The position numbers and the translations under genes were made by a program. A DNA stretch of 64,000 bases from Clostridia bacterium (GTDB lineage: Bacteria > Bacillota > Clostridia > Christensenellales > CAG-138): the NCBI GenBank assembly GCA_017514685.1, contig JAFWJN010000012.1, positions 1-64,000 on the forward strand, given 5' to 3'. Positions 59,809 to 64,000 of this stretch are shown here, piece by piece. Position 1 is the first letter of the stretch; the number at the start of each line of letters is the position of its first letter. Below the pieces are notes generated by a model that worked only from the letters and a program-made list of their open reading frames with translations, did no database searches and was not told where the DNA came from.

Positions 59809-62800
59809 ATGGTTTACAGAATCTTTGTTGAAAAGAAATCGGGATTTACACAGGAAGCGGATGCTCTGTTCTTTGAAGCGACGCAGATGTTGGGAATCAA
59901 ATCTCTGAATAAAGTCAGGATTCTGAACCGGTATGATGCTGAAAACATCACCGGAAACATGTTTAAATATGCTGTATCTACCGTTTTTTCTGAGCCACAG
60001 GTTGATGTGGTATTTCAGACGGTAGACTTTGAAGGTGCCGCATGCTTTGCAGTGGAATACCTGCCGGGCCAGTTTGATCAGCGTGCCGATTCCGCAGCGC
60101 AGTGTATCCAGATTTTGTCCATGGGAGAACGTCCCATCATCCGATCTGCCAAGGTCTATATTTTGTATGGATCATTGACATCTGATGAGATCAACGCGAT
60201 CAAAAAATACGTCATCAATCCGGTGGAGGCGAGGGAAGCTTCCATGGAAAAACCGCAGACGTTAAAAATCGACTATCAGATTCCGACGGAAGTATCCGTT
60301 CTGAATGGCTTTATTTCGCTGGACCGATCCGGCCTTGAGAACATGATCAAGCAGTACGGACTAGCCATGGACGCGGAAGATATCGCATTTTGCCAGAACT
60401 ATTTTCGTTCCGAAAAAAGAGATCCGACCATTACGGAACTCAAAATGATCGATACTTACTGGTCGGATCATTGCCGACATACCACTTTTTTAACGATCAT
60501 CGATCATGTTACGTTTCAGGATGAACTTCTGCAGAAAGCATTCGATGACTACATGCAGGTTCGTAAAGACCTGAACCGGACAAAACCGGTCTGCCTGATG
60601 GATATTGCAACGATCGCCGTCAAATCCTTAAGGCAGCAGGGAAAGCTGGACAAGCTGGATGAGTCGGAAGAGATCAACGCCTGCACGGTCAAAATCGAGA
60701 TTGAGGCAGACGGGAAGAAAGAACCATGGCTGCTGCTCTTTAAAAACGAAACACACAATCATCCGACGGAAATCGAACCTTTCGGCGGAGCTGCGACTTG
60801 TATCGGTGGAGCAATCCGTGATCCGCTTTCCGGCAGATCCTATGTTTACGGCGCTATGCGTGTAACCGGAGCGGCTGATCCGACCGTACCCGTCAGTGAA
60901 ACCATCCCCGGAAAACTGCCACAGCGTAAACTGGTTACGACTGCCGCTGCCGGTTATTCTTCCTACGGAAATCAGATCGGTCTTGCAACCGGCGTCGTGG
61001 ACGAAATTTATCATCCCGGATATGCTGCCAAGCGGATGGAGATCGGTGCTGTCATCGCTGCGGCTCCTGCGGAAAATGTCAGGAGAGAAAGACCGGCTCC
61101 GGGAGATGTTGTAATTCTTCTCGGCGGATCGACCGGACGCGACGGAATCGGTGGGGCAACCGGATCCAGCAAGGCACATAATGCGCACTCTGTTGAAACT
61201 TGTGGCGCTGAAGTCCAGAAAGGAAATGCTCCGGAGGAACGTAAACTGCAGAGGCTGTTCAGAACCGGAGAAGCATGCCGCATGATCAAACGCTGCAATG
61301 ATTTCGGTGCGGGAGGCGTTTCCGTTGCAATCGGTGAACTGGCTGACGGACTTCAGATTGATTTGAATGCTGTTCCGAAGAAATATGAAGGACTGGACGG
61401 AACAGAACTTGCAATCAGTGAATCGCAGGAACGCATGGCTGTCGTTGTGGAAGCAGCTGATGTTGTTCCCTTCTTAAAACTTGCTGAAAAAGAGAACCTC
61501 CAGGCGTGTCCGGTGGCAGTTGTAACGGAAGAACCGAGACTGGTCATGACTTGGAACGGGAAAAAGATTGTTGATGTCAGCAGAGAATTTTTAAATTCCA
61601 ACGGCGCTGAAAAACATATTTCGATTGAACCGGAGTCACCGGCTTTCCGTCCGAAAACAATCAAAGGCGGATTTAAAGAAAACATGATCCGGCTGGCAGG
61701 AGATCTGAACATCTGTTCCAAACGCGGACTGGCGGAACGCTTTGACTCTACGATCGGTGCCGGTACCGTGCTGATGCCTTTCGGCGGAAAATACCAGAGG
61801 ACGCCTGCGCAGGCAATGGTGCAGAAAATCTCAGTTGAGAAAGAACATACGGATGACTGCTCTCTGATGGCATACGGATATAATCCGTTCCTTTCTGAGC
61901 AGAGTCCCTATCATGGCGCTTATTCGGCTGTGGTCGAATCTGTTTCAAAACTGATTGCCAGCGGTGCTGATTTTTCCGACGTATATCTGACCTTGCAGGA
62001 ATATTTTGAGAAACCCGGAAAAGATCCTAAACGCTGGGGGAAGCCTCTGGCTGCGCTTCTCGGAGCGTTTAAAGCCCAGATGGATCTTGGAATCGGCGCT
62101 ATCGGCGGAAAAGATTCCATGAGCGGATCGTTCGAAAAGCTTGATGTGCCTCCGACCCTGGTCTCGTTTGCCGTAACCACTGAAAAAATGGATGCGATTG
62201 TATCGGGAGAATTCAAAAAGGCGGGGAACAAAGTATATCTTCTTTCACCGGAATATGACGGGAACGGTTTACCGTCGTCCGAGTCATTGAAAGCATTGTA
62301 CCATAAAGTCACAGGTCTTCTGAGAACAGGAAACGGTGTTGCGTGCTATACACCCGGTATGGGAGGAATTGCGGCATCGGTCTGGAAGATGTCGATTGGC
62401 AACGGATTTGGTTTCAGCTTTGATTCAGGATTGACGCTTGAGAACCTGCTGGAAGAAAAGTGCGGGCAATTTATCATTGAAGCGAACGGAGAAGTGCCGG
62501 AAGGTGTTCTGCTCGGGACCGTAACGGATGAAAACTGCTTCCTTTACAGGAATGAAACGGTATCGCTGAATGATCTGACGGAAACATATGAGAACCGTCT
62601 TGAAGGCGTCTATGCATGCAACATTCCTCAGAAAGGAACGGCTGAAACAATTTCTTATTCCGCAAAAGAGCATGCAAAGTCTTCCATACAGATTGCGAAA
62701 CCGCGTGTGCTGATTCCGGTTTTCCCCGGAACGAACTGCGAATATGACAGCGCAAAAGCGGTGCGTGATGCAGGCGCGGAACCGGTTGTGCTGGTATTGA

Positions 62801-63495
62801 ACAATCTTAGTTCCGAGGGAATCAGCGCATCTGTTCGTGAATTCGCAAAACAGATGAAACAATCTCAGATGATCTTCATTCCGGGCGGCTTTTCCGGAGG
62901 AGATGAACCTGACGGAAGCGGTAAATTCATAACCGCATTCTTCCGGAGCGACGAAGTAAAGGCAGGGGTTACGGAACTTCTGGAATACAGGGATGGTCTG
63001 ATCCTGGGAATCTGCAACGGATTCCAGGCACTGATCAAACTCGGACTGGTTCCTTACGGACGTATCATGGATGTTGACGTTTCCTGCCCGACCCTTACGT
63101 TCAATACGATCGGCCGTCATCAGTCAAAGATTGTCCGGACGCGGATCGCTTCCAATAAATCTCCCTGGCTCAGTCTCATGAAGACCGGAGATATTGTCAA
63201 TGTTCCGGTATCTCATGGAGAAGGCAGATTCATTGCGGATGAAAAACTGATCAGACAACTGGCTAAAAACGGTCAGATTGCTACGCAGTATGTTGATTTT
63301 GACGGAAATGCTTCGATGGATATTCAGTTCAATCCGAACGGATCCATGGAGGCGATTGAAGGAATTACTTCTCCGGATGGACGAGTGTTCGGTAAAATGG
63401 GTCACAGCGAAAGAATCGGTGCCGGGCTTTACAAAAACGTTCCTGGGGAATATGATACACATATCTTTGAGGCGGCAGTCCGCTACTTTGGTTAA
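59809..63495 (+). CDS. purL: Phosphoribosylformylglycinamidine synthase, single-chain
   Basis: 1228 residues holding all three parts: PurS-like N-terminus (1-150), two AIR-synthetase-like halves of FGAM synthetase (about 200-940: TYWSDHCRHTTF about 220, KNETHNHPTEIEPFGGAATC about 313-332, GGKDSMSG about 766) and a C-terminal class I glutaminase (about 965-1228: PVFPGTNCEYDS, nucleophile Cys in LGICNGFQAL about 1068, and VSHGEGRF, then the catalytic His/Glu near the end). Unlike purF, its glutaminase is intact. Starts immediately after the purD stop. Confidence 0.95.
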   Translation: MVYRIFVEKKSGFTQEADALFFEATQMLGIKSLNKVRILNRYDAENITGNMFKYAVSTVFSEPQVDVVFQTVDFEGAACFAVEYLPGQFDQRADSAAQCIQILSMGERPIIRSAKVYILYGSLTSDEINAIKKYVINPVEAREASMEKPQTLKIDYQIPTEVSVLNGFISLDRSGLENMIKQYGLAMDAEDIAFCQNYFRSEKRDPTITELKMIDTYWSDHCRHTTFLTIIDHVTFQDELLQKAFDDYMQVRKDLNRTKPVCLMDIATIAVKSLRQQGKLDKLDESEEINACTVKIEIEADGKKEPWLLLFKNETHNHPTEIEPFGGAATCIGGAIRDPLSGRSYVYGAMRVTGAADPTVPVSETIPGKLPQRKLVTTAAAGYSSYGNQIGLATGVVDEIYHPGYAAKRMEIGAVIAAAPAENVRRERPAPGDVVILLGGSTGRDGIGGATGSSKAHNAHSVETCGAEVQKGNAPEERKLQRLFRTGEACRMIKRCNDFGAGGVSVAIGELADGLQIDLNAVPKKYEGLDGTELAISESQERMAVVVEAADVVPFLKLAEKENLQACPVAVVTEEPRLVMTWNGKKIVDVSREFLNSNGAEKHISIEPESPAFRPKTIKGGFKENMIRLAGDLNICSKRGLAERFDSTIGAGTVLMPFGGKYQRTPAQAMVQKISVEKEHTDDCSLMAYGYNPFLSEQSPYHGAYSAVVESVSKLIASGADFSDVYLTLQEYFEKPGKDPKRWGKPLAALLGAFKAQMDLGIGAIGGKDSMSGSFEKLDVPPTLVSFAVTTEKMDAIVSGEFKKAGNKVYLLSPEYDGNGLPSSESLKALYHKVTGLLRTGNGVACYTPGMGGIAASVWKMSIGNGFGFSFDSGLTLENLLEEKCGQFIIEANGEVPEGVLLGTVTDENCFLYRNETVSLNDLTETYENRLEGVYACNIPQKGTAETISYSAKEHAKSSIQIAKPRVLIPVFPGTNCEYDSAKAVRDAGAEPVVLVLNNLSSEGISASVREFAKQMKQSQMIFIPGGFSGGDEPDGSGKFITAFFRSDEVKAGVTELLEYRDGLILGICNGFQALIKLGLVPYGRIMDVDVSCPTLTFNTIGRHQSKIVRTRIASNKSPWLSLMKTGDIVNVPVSHGEGRFIADEKLIRQLAKNGQIATQYVDFDGNASMDIQFNPNGSMEAIEGITSPDGRVFGKMGHSERIGAGLYKNVPGEYDTHIFEAAVRYFG

Positions 63496-63519
63496 TAATA
63501 CTTTACAGGAGAGTTTGAA

Positions 63520-64000
63520 ATGGCATATTTATCAGACATTGAAATTGCACAGCAGTGCAATATGCAGCCGATTCAGGAAATCGCTAAAAGAGCGCATGTA
63601 AATGAAAAATATCTTGAACCGTACGGACACTATAAAGCGAAAATCGATCCTGCGCTCTTGAAGGAAACTGACAAAAAAGACGGGAAGTTGATCCTGGTGA
63701 CTGCCATAACGCCGACTCCCGCTGGAGAAGGCAAGACAACAACGACGATCGGACTTGCGGATGGTCTCAGAAGAATCGGAAAAGATGTTACGGTTGCGCT
63801 TCGCGAGCCTTCCCTGGGACCGGTTTTCGGCGTAAAAGGCGGAGCGGCAGGCGGCGGATATGCGCAGGTAGTTCCGATGGAAGATATCAATCTTCATTTC
63901 ACAGGTGACTTCCACGCAATCGGTGCTGCAAACAACCTGCTTGCGGCGATGCTGGACAACCATATTCAGCAGGGAAATCAGCTTGGAATCGATGTGAGAA
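63520..64000 (+). CDS. fhs: Formate-tetrahydrofolate ligase (partial, runs off the window)
   Basis: The first 160 residues of an about 555-residue enzyme. P-loop [18 protein letters not shown] (about 66) and [24 protein letters not shown] (about 90-113, read as [19 protein letters not shown]), [11 protein letters not shown] (about 126). It makes 10-formyl-THF from formate, THF and ATP. AGGAGAG before the ATG, 24 nt after purL, so it belongs to the purine operon. It feeds purN and the AICAR transformylase. Confidence 0.96.
   Translation, partial: MAYLSDIEIAQQCNMQPIQEIAKRAHVNEKYLEPYGHYKAKIDPALLKETDKKDGKLILVTAITPTPAGEGKTTTTIGLADGLRRIGKDVTVALREPSLGPVFGVKGGAAGGGYAQVVPMEDINLHFTGDFHAIGAANNLLAAMLDNHIQQGNQLGIDVR

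Noticed and set aside
1-64000. CRISPR arrays, tRNA or rRNA genes, prophage or toxin-antitoxin modules
   Set aside because: No regular repeat-spacer pattern, no cloverleaf or rRNA-like sequence, and no phage or toxin families were seen on reading both strands.

Overview
The window looks like a chromosomal segment of a member of the Bacillota, probably an uncultured Clostridia-type (gut-like) bacterium. The evidence is the cmk-plsC-ispH/rpsA block with IspH and ribosomal protein S1 fused, the dgt-dnaG-rpoD block, the yybS-gdpP-rplI-dnaB block, a T-box on thrS, a ZTP riboswitch on the purine operon, strong AGGAGG ribosome binding sites and TTGACA-17-TATAAT promoters. I see no rRNA, tRNA, CRISPR array or complete insertion sequence. 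One IS3-family transposase fragment lies at the left edge.

Layout. 1-658: an aminotransferase gene (minus) that runs in frame into an IS3 transposase fragment. 1006-4963: MarR regulator plus a heterodimeric ABC exporter. 5046-6811: ksgA and an unrecognised ParB-like protein. 6876-11726: aspartate-family amino acid genes (pheB, asd, hom, divergent thrC, thrH). 11789-24352: sugar and nucleoside metabolism: malQ, a GH31 alpha-glycosidase, a GPH sugar symporter, a FucI-like isomerase, a split transketolase, an RpiB-like isomerase, a DMT permease, psuG and an NCS2 permease. 24547-30203: surE, a flavoprotein, cmk, plsC, ispH-rpsA. 30285-38325: HAD phosphatase, dgt, dnaG, rpoD and a type-2 ileS. 38366-40561: T-box and thrS. 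40690-45488: yybS, gdpP, rplI, dnaB. 45604-47088: GH29 fucosidase. 47198-48040: rpsI, rplM. 48396-51366: secreted 5'-nucleotidase and a DMT permease. 51420-64000: a purine operon.

How the genes work together. The purine operon (purE-C-F-M, a short formate/nitrite-type channel, purN, purO, a stand-alone AICAR transformylase, purD, purL, fhs) follows a ZTP riboswitch, which senses a shortage of 10-formyl-tetrahydrofolate. The putative formate channel and formate-THF ligase would supply that one-carbon unit, so sensing, formate entry, activation and use are all in one transcription unit. Its PurF has lost the glutaminase cysteine, and PurH is split into two proteins. Threonine is probably made by asd, hom, ThrH (in place of homoserine kinase) and thrC.

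The best candidate for an undescribed system is 13491-21762. It resembles the transketolase-type sulfoglycolysis (sulfo-TK) gene set: YihQ-like GH31, YihO-like symporter, FucI-like isomerase, two-subunit transketolase and RpiB-like isomerase. However, the sulfonate-binding Arg and Tyr of true sulfoquinovosidases are Gln and Phe here, so it may be a transketolase route for a different 6-modified or 6-deoxy sugar. A second recurring theme is probable leaderless genes: ksgA, yybS and the DMT permease at 50443 each have a -10 box exactly 7 nt before the ATG.
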